Assembly (NCBI GenBank): GCA_027618565.1
Contig: JAQCEQ010000004.1
Location: 43,386 to 107,385, forward strand
From: Planctomycetota bacterium
Lineage (GTDB): Bacteria; Planctomycetota; Phycisphaerae; Phycisphaerales; SM1A02
Length of the DNA stretch: 64,000 bases
Direction of reading: 5' to 3'
In this document: piece after piece, positions 53,149 through 62,503 of the stretch
Position numbering within the stretch: the stretch's first letter is position 1
How the letters are laid out: each line of letters starts with the position of its first letter
The notes under the pieces: model-generated
Database searches by the model: none
The model's input: only the letters and a program-made list of their open reading frames with translations
Told to the model about the DNA's origin: nothing
Made by a program: the position numbers and the translations under genes

Positions 53149-54970
53149 CGGCCTGTTGCAGCGCTGGCTGCACCTCCGTGGGAGTGGTAAACGTGCCGCT
53201 TTGGATCTGCTGGGCGACCTCGCTCGCCGCCGCCCGGAAGACCGGTTCCATCATCGCCAGCATCGGCGCCATCTGTGCGATCTGCTGGAGGGCCGCGGGG
53301 TTCCCGACGGTGGACTCGATGGCGATGAACCAACGACCTCCTTGGCTGAACAGTTGAATCGACTGGGGCGTTCCCGCCGAGTCAATCAGATCAATGCTGG
53401 CCGTTTCGCCTCCGTCGTGGAGGAGCGTGGGGGGTTGGTCGGCAGAGACTCCGCTCTCGAGCAGGATGCTGGCACCGACGCCCCACTGCGCGGCTGCTGC
53501 ATCAAACAGCGGCTGCTGCCATCGAATCATCGAACGGAGCGCACCGATGGCGGGCGCCAGGGCCTCATCTTGGGTGCCGATGGCGTTGGCCCAAGAGTCC
53601 AAGTCGCTGGACCTGCCGTCGAGGACCGCCAGGATCGCATCGGGGCTCTTCAGGCCGCCGGTGAGGCGTAGCCCGGTCGCGGTGCCGCCAGAGCCTGCAT
53701 CAGCACTCCCCGGGAATCCGTCCATGCCTTCGTCGTCGGCACCCGGCGGCGGCGGCTCGGTGTCAAAGGAGCCTCCGCGCAAGCCGGACTCCAGCCGGCT
53801 GATGCTGTCGGAGAGGAATTGATTGTCTGATTGCTGGGCAGCCTCCTTCGCTGCAGACAGCGCTTCCAGCGCATCGGCGGCGGAGGATTGCAGGCCTGAC
53901 TGCATCCGGAGCAGGTGAATGCGGGCGCTCTCCAGGTGAGTCTGTGCGTTGAGGTCATTGGCCCGGGATCGCATGGAGCCGAATCCGCCGGCGACCGACT
54001 GGCCGGCGGCCAAGTCCTCAAGCGCGGCGGTGAGGGCCCCGTCGACCGTGTCTTGCACCAGCCTGCGAGCGGCAGCCTGCGACTCGGCGGCACTGGCCGA
54101 GAGCCGATCTGCCTGCTCGCGGCAGGCCGTGGCGGCGCTACGAGTCATTTCACTGACATCGTCGAATTCCTGGGAGATCGTGGAGATCCGGTCCAGGCAC
54201 TGTTCCTGGGCGATCCGGTCGATGGCGGCCCGCGCCAAGGCCATCGCGATCAGCGATTCTTCCATGTCCGCGGCGGCCGCCTTCAGTCTCTCTTCGATTC
54301 CCTCACCCTTGACCTGGCGCGCCAGCGCGATGGACTCCAGGGCGTCGTCGGAGACCTGCGATCTCGCTTCAGTGAGCAACGATTGGGCTGCCAGGAACGC
54401 TTCGGCCGCCGACGCGCGTGCGCGCTCTGCGGCGGCTGCGGCCGCCTGCTGTTCCCGCTCGAGCCCGGCCTCGGTGGCGCGGGACACTTCCAGCCGGGCA
54501 TCGGCCGACTCTTGTCCCGCATCGATCGGGGCCGTGTCGTACTGGACGGCATCCAGGACCTCTGCCACGGCTCGCAGGGAGCCTGCGACTTGCGCCAGCT
54601 GCTCGGCTCGAAAGGTGTCACGCTGCGCTGCGGCAAACGCGGCCGTGGCGCGGGCGACTTCCGACCGCGCAGCTTCCAACCGCGCGCCCGCCGCCAAGAG
54701 CAGTCCCGCTTCGCGCTGCTTCGGCGCGCCGCTCGACACGGAACTCGCCGTCTCGGCGACGGTTCGGAGGGCGGCGGCACGCTCACCTGGATCCGAGGAG
54801 TCGATGGCGCGCGCGTAGGCATCACCGGCTTGCTTGAGCGTTTCCGCCGCGTCCTTCTCATGCTGGTGGGCCTGATCGGTACATGCCGGAAGGACGGTGA
54901 TCGCCCCTGCGAGCATCAGCGTGAGTGTGGTCAACTGCCGGAACGATCGGTTGGGCAGGCTTGGAACCAT
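53090..54970 (-). CDS. Coiled-coil lipoprotein of unknown function
   Basis: 626 residues. The N-terminal leader ends at Cys30 in the lipobox LPAC, so the protein is lipid-anchored. Residues about 40-400 are Ala/Glu/Arg/Gln-rich and strongly predicted to form long coiled coils. A Gly/Pro-rich linker (about 405-440) leads to a compact C-terminal domain with a structured stretch (GGRWFIAIESTVGNP) and a Gln/Gly/Pro-rich end. No enzyme motif. Possibly an envelope structural or transport adaptor. The 3' end overlaps queG by 59 bases. Confidence 0.65.
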   Translation of the reverse strand: MVPSLPNRSFRQLTTLTLMLAGAITVLPACTDQAHQHEKDAAETLKQAGDAYARAIDSSDPGERAAALRTVAETASSVSSGAPKQREAGLLLAAGARLEAARSEVARATAAFAAAQRDTFRAEQLAQVAGSLRAVAEVLDAVQYDTAPIDAGQESADARLEVSRATEAGLEREQQAAAAAAERARASAAEAFLAAQSLLTEARSQVSDDALESIALARQVKGEGIEERLKAAAADMEESLIAMALARAAIDRIAQEQCLDRISTISQEFDDVSEMTRSAATACREQADRLSASAAESQAAARRLVQDTVDGALTAALEDLAAGQSVAGGFGSMRSRANDLNAQTHLESARIHLLRMQSGLQSSAADALEALSAAKEAAQQSDNQFLSDSISRLESGLRGGSFDTEPPPPGADDEGMDGFPGSADAGSGGTATGLRLTGGLKSPDAILAVLDGRSSDLDSWANAIGTQDEALAPAIGALRSMIRWQQPLFDAAAAQWGVGASILLESGVSADQPPTLLHDGGETASIDLIDSAGTPQSIQLFSQGGRWFIAIESTVGNPAALQQIAQMAPMLAMMEPVFRAAASEVAQQIQSGTFTTPTEVQPALQQAVMAKMAQLQQGGAPGFPGN

Positions 54971-55001
54971 GGATCCCGGAGTCTACCCCGAGCACGCGGA
55001 A

Positions 55002-56399
55002 TCAACGGACCTCGGCGTTGGCCGGGTCGTCGGGGGCCAGCACGGGGCGCGCTGGAGGATCCCAGTCCACCATGTAGTCGGGGCGTGGCTGATACATCGA
55101 GCGGATCCAGATCTCCGTCTCGGTCGCCATGCGCTCCGGGTCTCGTCCCAGCGCTGGGGTCCAGCCCTTGACTGCCGGATGCGGGGTTCGTGCCAGGTGG
55201 CGGGGGAGCGCGTATTGCAGCAGGAGGCTCTCGTGGGGACTGCCCCAGTCGATCAGCGGCACCCCGTCAAACGACTTCCGGAGCACCGTGAGCAGGTTGG
55301 TCGTGCGTACCTCGGCGGCATTCACTCGCTCGGTATGGAGTAAGAAGTCTCCGGCGTCCATGCCGCCGTGGCAGTTGCTGGTGGCGCAGTTGGGAATGAG
55401 CCAACGGGAGTAGACCGACCTGTTGAAGAGCCGCAGCGAGGTGGGCTCGGTCACGACCTTGACGCGGGAATAGAACTCCCTCGCGCGCAGGGCAAACATA
55501 AGGCGAAGGACTTCGACGGGGTCCGCCTCGATGAGCCTCTGCCGATCGGCGTCGTTGGACGGCACCAGCTTGCTGGACGCATAGTGGGACAGGAGTTCGC
55601 GCACCGTTGAGGGATCGATCGAGAGGCGCGGCGGATCGGCGAGGTCCACCTCGAAGACGCGGATGAGGTTGACCTCGTCCGGGGTGAGCACCCGCCCGAG
55701 GTATGGGTTGTTCGGTTCGGCCCGCCGTTCACTCTCGGCCGGGCCATCGTCGGAGGCGGCCGGAAGGGAGTGACGCGCCAGGCTCAGGAGTTCCTGCACG
55801 GATCGCTCGCCTGGGTGCGCGGCGAGAAGGGTCTCCAACTCCGCAAGGGCCAGGTCGGGGCGATCTTCCTGAAGCAGCCAATGACAGACCTGGAGCAACC
55901 GCGAGAGGTCGCCCGGCGCAATCGATTTCTTCCACTGGGCGAGCCGATCTTCGACCGAGGGCAGCAGGGTGACGGCAAAGACCTCGTCGCGCGGGAGCAC
56001 ATTGCGCACGCCCGCGATGGAGTAGGTCACGCCTTCGAACTCGTCGGCATGGATCGTGCACTGCAGGATGGAGCCATCCCGCAGCGAGATGACGCCGGGC
56101 TGCGGCTTGGGCAGCTCGCGGAGGCGCTCGATCCGGAGTACGCGGCCCTTGGCCACCTCGATCTCCTTCCCTTCGGAGAGCACGACGAGCGTGAAGGCAT
56201 CCTCGGAGACAATCGTCCCCGTGAACCACCGGTTGGGATCGACGATCACGCAGACTCTCGCGGGCGCCGGCTGGGGCAGAGGCTCTGGCGCAGGCGTTGC
56301 CGCAGGTTCCGGAACGGCCTGGGCGGGTGCCCCTTCGGGTGAGGCAGCCTGCGGGTACGCGATCGCCAGGGCGAGCAGCAGTTGGAGTGACACACTCAC
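55002..56399 (-). CDS. Secreted protein with a CX4CH motif
   Basis: 465 residues with a signal peptide (about 1-20) and a Pro/Ala-rich linker. The middle contains a short beta region (about 48-140) and a helical region with AELETLLAAHPGERSVQELL near 190. Near the C-terminus NCATSNCHGG is a CX4CH motif (Cys338, Cys343, His344), close to but one spacing type away from the cytochrome c CXXCH; WLIPNCATSNCHGGMDAGDF resembles planctomycete c-type-like segments. Whether it binds heme is open. It stands alone, diverging from the isomerase gene by 42 bases. Confidence 0.6.
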   Translation of the reverse strand: MSVSLQLLLALAIAYPQAASPEGAPAQAVPEPAATPAPEPLPQPAPARVCVIVDPNRWFTGTIVSEDAFTLVVLSEGKEIEVAKGRVLRIERLRELPKPQPGVISLRDGSILQCTIHADEFEGVTYSIAGVRNVLPRDEVFAVTLLPSVEDRLAQWKKSIAPGDLSRLLQVCHWLLQEDRPDLALAELETLLAAHPGERSVQELLSLARHSLPAASDDGPAESERRAEPNNPYLGRVLTPDEVNLIRVFEVDLADPPRLSIDPSTVRELLSHYASSKLVPSNDADRQRLIEADPVEVLRLMFALRAREFYSRVKVVTEPTSLRLFNRSVYSRWLIPNCATSNCHGGMDAGDFLLHTERVNAAEVRTTNLLTVLRKSFDGVPLIDWGSPHESLLLQYALPRHLARTPHPAVKGWTPALGRDPERMATETEIWIRSMYQPRPDYMVDWDPPARPVLAPDDPANAEVR

Positions 56400-56441
56400 G
56401 GATCACGAATAGTACGCTACGACCGACACAAGGAACCCACC

Positions 56442-57434
56442 ATGAAACTCGGAGTCATGTCTGCCCTCTTCGCCGGCCGCACCCTGGACGACGTCGCGCT
56501 CACCTGCGCGGAGGCGGGCCTCAACGCCATCGAGCTGCCTGTCGGCGCGTATCCGGGGAAGCCCTTCTTCGAGCCGTCCCGCGTGCTCGCCAGCACCTCG
56601 GAGCAGTCACGCATCCGCTCGCTCCTCAAGGAACACGGGCTGGAACTCTCCGGACTGGCGGTGCATGGGAATCCGGTCCATCCGGACACGAAGATCGCGC
56701 GCTCTCACCACGACGCCTACCAGGTGGCAGTGAAGTTGGCTCCCAAGCTGGGGACGGATGTTGTGATCACCTTTGGCGGCTGCCCCGGTGGCTCGGCCCG
56801 CGACAAGACGCCCAACTGGGTGACCTGCCCGTGGCCCAACGACTTCACCGGCATCCTCGCGTACCAGTGGGACGAGGTCTTGGTGCCGTACTGGTCGGCG
56901 CAAGCCAAGCTCTGTGCGAAGCATGGCGTGAAGACCGCGTGGGAGGCGCACCCGGGCTTTGCGGTCTACAACCCTGACACCATCATCAGGCTCAGCGAGC
57001 GAGCGACGAAGGCAAGCGGGCTGCGTGGCAAGCCGATCCTCGGTGCCAACCTGGATCCGTCTCACTTCTTCTGGCAGGGGATCGACCCGGTCCTGGCGGC
57101 GCGGACCCTGGGCGAGGCGGGGCTCCTCTTCTATGTGCACGCCAAGGACACGGAACTGGATCGCCACGAAGGACCGGTCAATGGCTACCTCGACGCTCGG
57201 CCGTATGGCGACCTCAACCACCGTTCGTGGAGTTTCCGCACGTGCGGCTACGGTCACGGCATGGAGTTCTGGAAGCCCTTCGTCTCGATGCTGCGTCGGT
57301 ACGGGTACGACCATGTGCTCAGCATCGAACACGAGGACGCGCTCATGAGCGTGGAGGAAGGCTTCCTCAAGGCGGTCGAATTCCTTGGAGAGGTCCTGCT
57401 CGAGGAGGACGCCGCCAAGCCGTGGTGGACCTGA
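56442..57434 (+). CDS. Sugar phosphate isomerase/epimerase family TIM-barrel protein
   Basis: 330-residue xylose-isomerase-like TIM barrel. The metal-site residues typical of the family are visible as the Glu/His near AWEAHPGFAV, ANLDPSHFFWQG, FYVHAKDTELD and SIEHEDALMS. Such proteins are common in planctomycetes, where they act on inositols, keto-sugars or hydroxypyruvate; substrate unknown. AAGGA lies 7 bases before the ATG, and a TACGCT at 56413-56418 could serve as -10. Confidence 0.85.
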   Translation: MKLGVMSALFAGRTLDDVALTCAEAGLNAIELPVGAYPGKPFFEPSRVLASTSEQSRIRSLLKEHGLELSGLAVHGNPVHPDTKIARSHHDAYQVAVKLAPKLGTDVVITFGGCPGGSARDKTPNWVTCPWPNDFTGILAYQWDEVLVPYWSAQAKLCAKHGVKTAWEAHPGFAVYNPDTIIRLSERATKASGLRGKPILGANLDPSHFFWQGIDPVLAARTLGEAGLLFYVHAKDTELDRHEGPVNGYLDARPYGDLNHRSWSFRTCGYGHGMEFWKPFVSMLRRYGYDHVLSIEHEDALMSVEEGFLKAVEFLGEVLLEEDAAKPWWT

Positions 57435-57459
57435 TCGCGCAGCGACACGAACGCGCCGG

Positions 57460-60408
57460 TCAGCCGCCCAGTGCGATCGCCCGGGTCCCGCTGCGCTTGA
57501 GGAGCTGCGCAATCCGCGCTCCGTCGGCCAGTTGGCAGTTCGTGAGTGCGTCCAGCAACTGCTCCAACTCCTGCTCCGCCGTGACATAGCGCACGACGAT
57601 GCGCGCGACCTCATCCGCGTCGATCGCGGAGAAGAAATTCACCCCCTCGTTGTAAACGATCCTCGAGGCCAGGCTCTTGGCGACCATCCAGTCCAGGTAC
57701 GCGCGGGGAAGGACCTGGAACACACGCTCGCCCTCCGTCTCCCAGAGGACCGGGACGATGTGCTGCCGCACGACCGACCGGCGGATGGAGTCGACCTCCG
57801 GTCCCGCCGTCGCCAACGCGCGCGCGACCAAGTCCGCCGCATCATTCGCGGCACGGCTGAGCTTCACGCACAACTCGGGGAGCGGGATGTGCGGGCTGCG
57901 TCGAGCCTCGGCAAGAAGGCACTGGGCCTCCAGGAGGGCGAAGTTGCGGAGCTTCCCCAGGACTTGTGCCACATAGGTGGGCTTGATCTTCTTGAAGGCG
58001 GCCTCGTCCATGAGCATGGAGGACTGGATTTCGTAGGAGGAGCAGATGACGCCGCCCTTGTTCGCGCTGCTGTCCTTGAAGATGAGGCAGCCACGGTTGG
58101 ACAGCTCGACGCGCGCGCCGGGAGTGAGGAAGAGGTTGGCACCCTCCACGATGATGCCGCTGGAGGGGCGCCCGTCGGGCAGGAGGTAGTCGCGCCAGTT
58201 TCGTTCATTGATCGTCGCCGGCCGGCCACCGGATGGCACGAACGCATCCGAGGCGACGCGGTTGTGCATCGTGTTCCGCAGCATGCCGCCATCCGGGGCG
58301 TCCACCGGGACGATCCGCCCGCTGGGAGAGAGCTTGGCCGCACCGAATGCCGCGATCGGGAGTTCCTCATCGAAGAGGCGCAGCAACTCCGCGTGGTCCA
58401 GTCCCTCCGGGTCTTCCCCGGTGCCGGACCCGTCGGCGATGCCCACGATCCGCGCGTTCTCTCCGTAGTCGCGATGGAGGATCCGGATCATGTTTCCTGC
58501 GACATCGCCGTCGGGACCGCCGGTCATCTTGATGGTGAACGGTCTCGTCGCCGGATCGATCCCGCGCGCGAGCAGCGCCTCCCGCAGGAAGACGGCCACG
58601 CCCTCGCTGGTGACACCGTACTTCTTGTGGTTGATGCCCGCACCGGGCTTGGAGCTCATGAACGCATTCGCCGGCGGAAACGCCCGGTAGCGCGCGCGCG
58701 CCACGATCCACTCGATGTGCATCGGCGTGATGTTTTCGTCGGGGCCCAGGTAGAGGATCTCCTCGGTGCCCAGTCGATCGCAGATGGCCGCTCGGGTGTC
58801 GGGGTCAGGCGTGATGAGGTCCAGGATCGAGTTGACGAAGGCCTTGATGCACCGGAACGAATCGGCCGGGACCTCCGTCAGGATTGCGCACTTCGCACCT
58901 CCCTCGGGGATGTCCTTGTTCTTCTGCTGTTGTGCGTAGGCCAGCCCGTACACCTCGTCGTACAGGCGTTCGGACTCGCGCTCGTAGATCGCGCGCGTGG
59001 TCGGTCGGATGACGCGCAGGCCGCCGCGGGCGATCTCGCGAAACCGCACGTGAAACCCGTTGAATCCGCGGCCATGGACGAAATAGGTCCCGAAGGGCGT
59101 CTCCGGGCGGGACGGCCCGACGAGGAACGACGGATCCAGCCTGAACGAGAGGCCAAATCGGCCTTGGACAAAGTAGTTCGTGCGGCGCACGGCGGCGATT
59201 GCGTCCAGGAAGGTCCGGATGATCGTGGCGATGTTCTCGCTCTCGGTCTTGCGCTCGACTTCCATCCGCAGGGCGTCCAGCCTCGCGTTGAATTCGTCGT
59301 CCGGCATCGTCGAACCGGGGGTGAATCGCGTGACGAACACCTCCAGCCCTTCACGAGTGATGGGCAGGTACGACTCCAGGACATCCGGAATTCGCTCGCG
59401 GCCAAACGCGAAGGCGTTGACTGCCGTCAGCTTCTGGTGGACCAAGTTGGCGAAGGCGAAGGTCAGTTCCACGAGGTCCAGCGCGAGGTCGCTGTGCCGC
59501 TTCTGGAACAGGAGGATCCGGTGGTCGATCCACTTCACGCGCAGGAGGTCTTGCGACGCACGCTTCCACTGCTCCCCCTGCGGATCGAGCGCTTTGCCCT
59601 GGGCCGTCTGCACCACGAACCCCAGCAGTGTCACGCTCCCGTGGGGCGGGTCCTGGATGAGGTCCAGGTACGCCCGGACGATGCTGATCCCCGAGCGGGC
59701 GAGGACGATGGCGGCTCGCTCCAGCATGGTCCGCGTACGTGCGTTGGCCACCACCATGGTCAGCCGAGTGAGGGCGGGGTCGCTCTCGGACTCCAGCTCG
59801 ACGATCGCAGCGTCGATGCCGGTCACCCGCGCGTGGAGCACCATCTGGCGGCAGAACCGGAGAGGCGTCACCGTCCGCAGGTAGTCGGAACTGCACTTGG
59901 CGGCGTGGGCGCGCACAGCATCGGCGGGCAGTTCCGGGTGCTGCTTGCCGGCGTAGGCGAGCACCTGTTCGATCCGCCTGCGGACTTCGGGATCGGCCGA
60001 GTCGTAGGGGGCACGGTGGCCAAACTCGAAGGTGTCGATGACCAAGGATCCATCGGCGGAGGTGTGGATCTTGGCCGCGCGCAGCGAGATGTCCATCGGG
60101 AGCGACCCGACGATCTCCGCCAGCGTGCCGGGCTGGCTGTCGCCCCGGATCGCCGTCATGGAACTCCCGTCCACTCCTCGCAGCGTGAGGTTCAGCGGGG
60201 CATTCGCCATCCGAGCGGAGATGATCGCCATCAGGTGCTCGAACCGCTGCTGCGCCGATGTGTCCTCGAAATAGGCTCGCGGCATGGTTGACACGAACCA
60301 CGGGACGATTTTCTCCGCCGCGTGGTGCAGCGAGCCCGTGAGGTCCTCCAGCACTGACTCGGGATTCCGGGCGCGATCAAGCGGGGTCGCCGTAGCGGGT
60401 GAATCCAT
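57460..60408 (-). CDS. Large NAD-dependent glutamate dehydrogenase
   Basis: 982-residue member of the large NAD-GDH group, which deaminates glutamate to 2-oxoglutarate. An N-terminal regulatory region with ACT-like pieces covers the first half. The catalytic domain has GGLRVIRPTTRA, DIPEGGAKCAIL with the substrate Lys (about 503), GPDENITPMHIEW, the Rossmann stretch KMTGGPDGDVAGNMI, and VEGANLFLTPGAR. The ATG at 60408 is chosen for its position 6 bases after the -10-like TATTAC; the longer frame to 60546 overlaps the promoter region. It converges with the isomerase gene. The 968-residue open frame on the opposite strand is its shadow. Confidence 0.85.
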   Translation of the reverse strand: MDSPATATPLDRARNPESVLEDLTGSLHHAAEKIVPWFVSTMPRAYFEDTSAQQRFEHLMAIISARMANAPLNLTLRGVDGSSMTAIRGDSQPGTLAEIVGSLPMDISLRAAKIHTSADGSLVIDTFEFGHRAPYDSADPEVRRRIEQVLAYAGKQHPELPADAVRAHAAKCSSDYLRTVTPLRFCRQMVLHARVTGIDAAIVELESESDPALTRLTMVVANARTRTMLERAAIVLARSGISIVRAYLDLIQDPPHGSVTLLGFVVQTAQGKALDPQGEQWKRASQDLLRVKWIDHRILLFQKRHSDLALDLVELTFAFANLVHQKLTAVNAFAFGRERIPDVLESYLPITREGLEVFVTRFTPGSTMPDDEFNARLDALRMEVERKTESENIATIIRTFLDAIAAVRRTNYFVQGRFGLSFRLDPSFLVGPSRPETPFGTYFVHGRGFNGFHVRFREIARGGLRVIRPTTRAIYERESERLYDEVYGLAYAQQQKNKDIPEGGAKCAILTEVPADSFRCIKAFVNSILDLITPDPDTRAAICDRLGTEEILYLGPDENITPMHIEWIVARARYRAFPPANAFMSSKPGAGINHKKYGVTSEGVAVFLREALLARGIDPATRPFTIKMTGGPDGDVAGNMIRILHRDYGENARIVGIADGSGTGEDPEGLDHAELLRLFDEELPIAAFGAAKLSPSGRIVPVDAPDGGMLRNTMHNRVASDAFVPSGGRPATINERNWRDYLLPDGRPSSGIIVEGANLFLTPGARVELSNRGCLIFKDSSANKGGVICSSYEIQSSMLMDEAAFKKIKPTYVAQVLGKLRNFALLEAQCLLAEARRSPHIPLPELCVKLSRAANDAADLVARALATAGPEVDSIRRSVVRQHIVPVLWETEGERVFQVLPRAYLDWMVAKSLASRIVYNEGVNFFSAIDADEVARIVVRYVTAEQELEQLLDALTNCQLADGARIAQLLKRSGTRAIALGG

Positions 60409-60414
60409 CGCGTA

Positions 60415-60420
60415 GTAATA
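60415..60420 (-). promoter_or_regulatory. -10-like TATTAC before the glutamate dehydrogenase gene
   Basis: On the minus strand TATTAC ends 6 bases before the ATG at 60408, with no Shine-Dalgarno. Confidence 0.35.
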
Positions 60421-60476
60421 GGTGGGACGGCATCCCGGTGCAAGGGCACTCGTGAATCCACACTCCTCGGCAGGCG

Positions 60477-61418
60477 ATGAAAGCAGTCTTGTTGGGCAAT
60501 TTTGACGGCGTGCACCGCGGCCACCAAGAGCTGGTGCGCGTGGCAAGGGAGGCGGTGGGACCCTCCGGGACCGTGGTCGCCCTGGTGCTCTACCCCCACC
60601 CCGCTGTGGTGCTCAGGAGGGGCATCGATCCACCGCTGACTCGGCCAGAAGAGCGCGTGATCCGGCTTGCGGAATACGGTGCGGACGAGGTGCGAGTCCT
60701 GGAGGTCACGCCCCAGTTCCTTGGGGTCAACCCAGACGACTTTCTGCGGGCATTGCATCAGGAGGAGGGGTTCGACTTCCTAGTGGAAGGAGACGGCTTC
60801 CGTTTCGGGCTTGAAAGGAGCGGAGATCTCGCGCTAGCACGCAAGATTGGCTCACAATTAGGCTTTTTCGTGAAAGAAGTCAGCGAAATCACGATATTTA
60901 GCGATAATACAGCTCGCGTTCCATGCCGGAGTTCAACCGCGCGGGCGGCCGTTCGGCGAGGCGACTTGGACTTGGCAAGGGCGCTTCTTGGACGACCGTT
61001 TGGGGTTATTGAGCGCGCCGAACAGGGCTCTGGCAAGGCACGGGAACTCGGGTTCCCCACTGCCAACCTTCATCGCCGTGGGTTTTCGCTGCCGCCAGAT
61101 GGGGTCTACGCGGGTCGAGGGCGCATGGCCGGGACTCAGTGCTGGCACCCCGCGGCGATTCACCTCGGACCGCGTCCAACCCATCCCGGATTGGAGGCCT
61201 CCTTGGAAGCGGTCCTGCTCGATGATGATGCGCTCGCCTTGGGTCCTCCGGAGGTCCCCCCGGTGGGGACCTACGGATGGCCTCTGGAACTGGAGTTTTT
61301 TACCCGCATCCGAGAGATTACGCAGTTCTCGGACCTTGAAGCACTTCAGGAGCAGATCCGAGAAGATGCCGCCTCAGCGGTCGCCCGCTTTCGTGCTGGC
61401 GGTGCGTGCGTGCCATGA
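60477..61418 (+). CDS. ribF: Bifunctional riboflavin kinase/FAD synthetase RibF
   Basis: 313 residues. The N-terminal adenylyltransferase has GNFDGVHRGHQ and VEGDGFRFG, with a diverged RSSTARAAVRRGDL (family SSTxIR). The C-terminal kinase has ELGFPTANL and HLGPRPT in place of the usual NxGxRPT. A stretch around 60841-60910 drops to about 39% GC with rare TTA and ATA codons and encodes FFVKEVSEITIFSDNTA. The stop overlaps the nrnA start (ATGA). It diverges from the glutamate dehydrogenase gene. I am confident of family, less of full activity because of the diverged motifs. Confidence 0.88.
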   Translation: MKAVLLGNFDGVHRGHQELVRVAREAVGPSGTVVALVLYPHPAVVLRRGIDPPLTRPEERVIRLAEYGADEVRVLEVTPQFLGVNPDDFLRALHQEEGFDFLVEGDGFRFGLERSGDLALARKIGSQLGFFVKEVSEITIFSDNTARVPCRSSTARAAVRRGDLDLARALLGRPFGVIERAEQGSGKARELGFPTANLHRRGFSLPPDGVYAGRGRMAGTQCWHPAAIHLGPRPTHPGLEASLEAVLLDDDALALGPPEVPPVGTYGWPLELEFFTRIREITQFSDLEALQEQIREDAASAVARFRAGGACVP

Positions 61419-62476
61419 TCAACTATCTCTCGACCGCCACTACTGAGCAGATCGCGTCCCGCCTTGGCGCTGCGGCCACCGTCGCGGTCCTCACGCACTC
61501 AAAGCCCGATGGGGATGCGATGGGCTCGGTGCTGGGACTGGTCCGGGCCCTCCGGGCCCGCAGTGTGGATGCCCACGGTTTCCTCGTGGGTCCCATTGAT
61601 CCCAATCTCCTGGCCCTAGCGAGGCAAGGGGAGGTCGTGCTGCACGCCCCTGGCACGGCACCGAGGGAAACCGAACTCGTCGTCGTCGTCGATACGGGTG
61701 CGTGGTCGCAAGTCGAGCCGCTGGGTGCGTGGCTCAAGGAGCGGGCGGATCGAGTGATCGGCATCGATCATCACGCGCGCGGGGATGATCTGGCGCCCAT
61801 GCGTCTCGTGGATGTGACGGCGGCCAGCGCCACGCAGGTACTCCTCGCGGTGATCGACTCCCTCGGCGTGCCGCTCGAATATGGTGCGGACGCAGAGCGT
61901 CGCTTCAGCATCGCCGAGGCGCTGTTCGCGGGTCTCGCCGCCGATACCGGCTGGTTTCGGTTCTCGTCCGCCGACGAGCGGGTGTTTCATGTTGCCGGTC
62001 GACTGCTGGGGGCGGGGGTCAACAAGCAACGCCTCGTGCAGCAGCTGGAGGAGAACGAGCGTCCCACTCGCCTGGCCGCGACTGGACTGGCGCTCCAGTC
62101 CATTCGTTGGCTCGCGAGCGGGTCCGTCGTGATGATGCGGCTCTCGTACGCCGACATTGTCGCGGCCAGCGCCCGGCCGGAAGACCTCGGGGGAATCGTC
62201 AATGTGCCGCTCGTCGTCGGGTCGGTTTCGATGAGCATCCTGCTCACGGAAGCGGAGCCTGGGATCACCAAGATCTCGTTCCGGAGCAAGCCACTCAACT
62301 GCGGACGCCCCTCGTTCGATGTCAACAAGATCGCCGCCACCTTTGGCGGGGGCGGGCATGTGCAGGCGGCGGGAGCGCGAATCCTGGCTGGCATCGATGT
62401 GGCGTCGGCCCAGGTCGAGGACGCCGTCCACGCGGCGATCGGCGGAAGCGCTCGCGCGCCCGCCAGCGCCGGATAA
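61415..62476 (+). CDS. nrnA: DHH/DHHA1 phosphoesterase, NrnA-like
   Basis: Nano-RNase and pAp phosphatase of 353 residues. HSKPDGDAMGS (31-41), VVDTGAWSQ, GIDHHARGDD (DHH) and AADTGWFRFSS are the metal and catalytic motifs, and GGGGHVQAAG near the C-terminus is the DHHA1 loop. It degrades short RNA and 3',5'-phosphoadenosine phosphate. The start ATG at 61415 overlaps the ribF stop, giving translational coupling; RbfA/TruB-type neighbours seen in other genomes are absent. Confidence 0.92.
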   Translation: MINYLSTATTEQIASRLGAAATVAVLTHSKPDGDAMGSVLGLVRALRARSVDAHGFLVGPIDPNLLALARQGEVVLHAPGTAPRETELVVVVDTGAWSQVEPLGAWLKERADRVIGIDHHARGDDLAPMRLVDVTAASATQVLLAVIDSLGVPLEYGADAERRFSIAEALFAGLAADTGWFRFSSADERVFHVAGRLLGAGVNKQRLVQQLEENERPTRLAATGLALQSIRWLASGSVVMMRLSYADIVAASARPEDLGGIVNVPLVVGSVSMSILLTEAEPGITKISFRSKPLNCGRPSFDVNKIAATFGGGGHVQAAGARILAGIDVASAQVEDAVHAAIGGSARAPASAG

Positions 62477-62487
62477 AGGCACCCACC

Positions 62488-62493
62488 TAGACT
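62488..62493 (+). promoter_or_regulatory. -10-like TAGACT before the HMA lipoprotein gene
   Basis: TAGACT ends 10 bases before the ATG at 62504, the sixth exact copy of this hexamer in a leaderless position. Confidence 0.45.
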
Positions 62494-62503
62494 GCGGGAT
62501 CCG

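Noticed and set aside
57385..60291. 968-residue open frame on the plus strand
   Set aside because: It lies opposite the glutamate dehydrogenase gene, has no recognisable domain and a His/Arg/Asp-rich composition typical of an antisense frame in GC-rich coding DNA.
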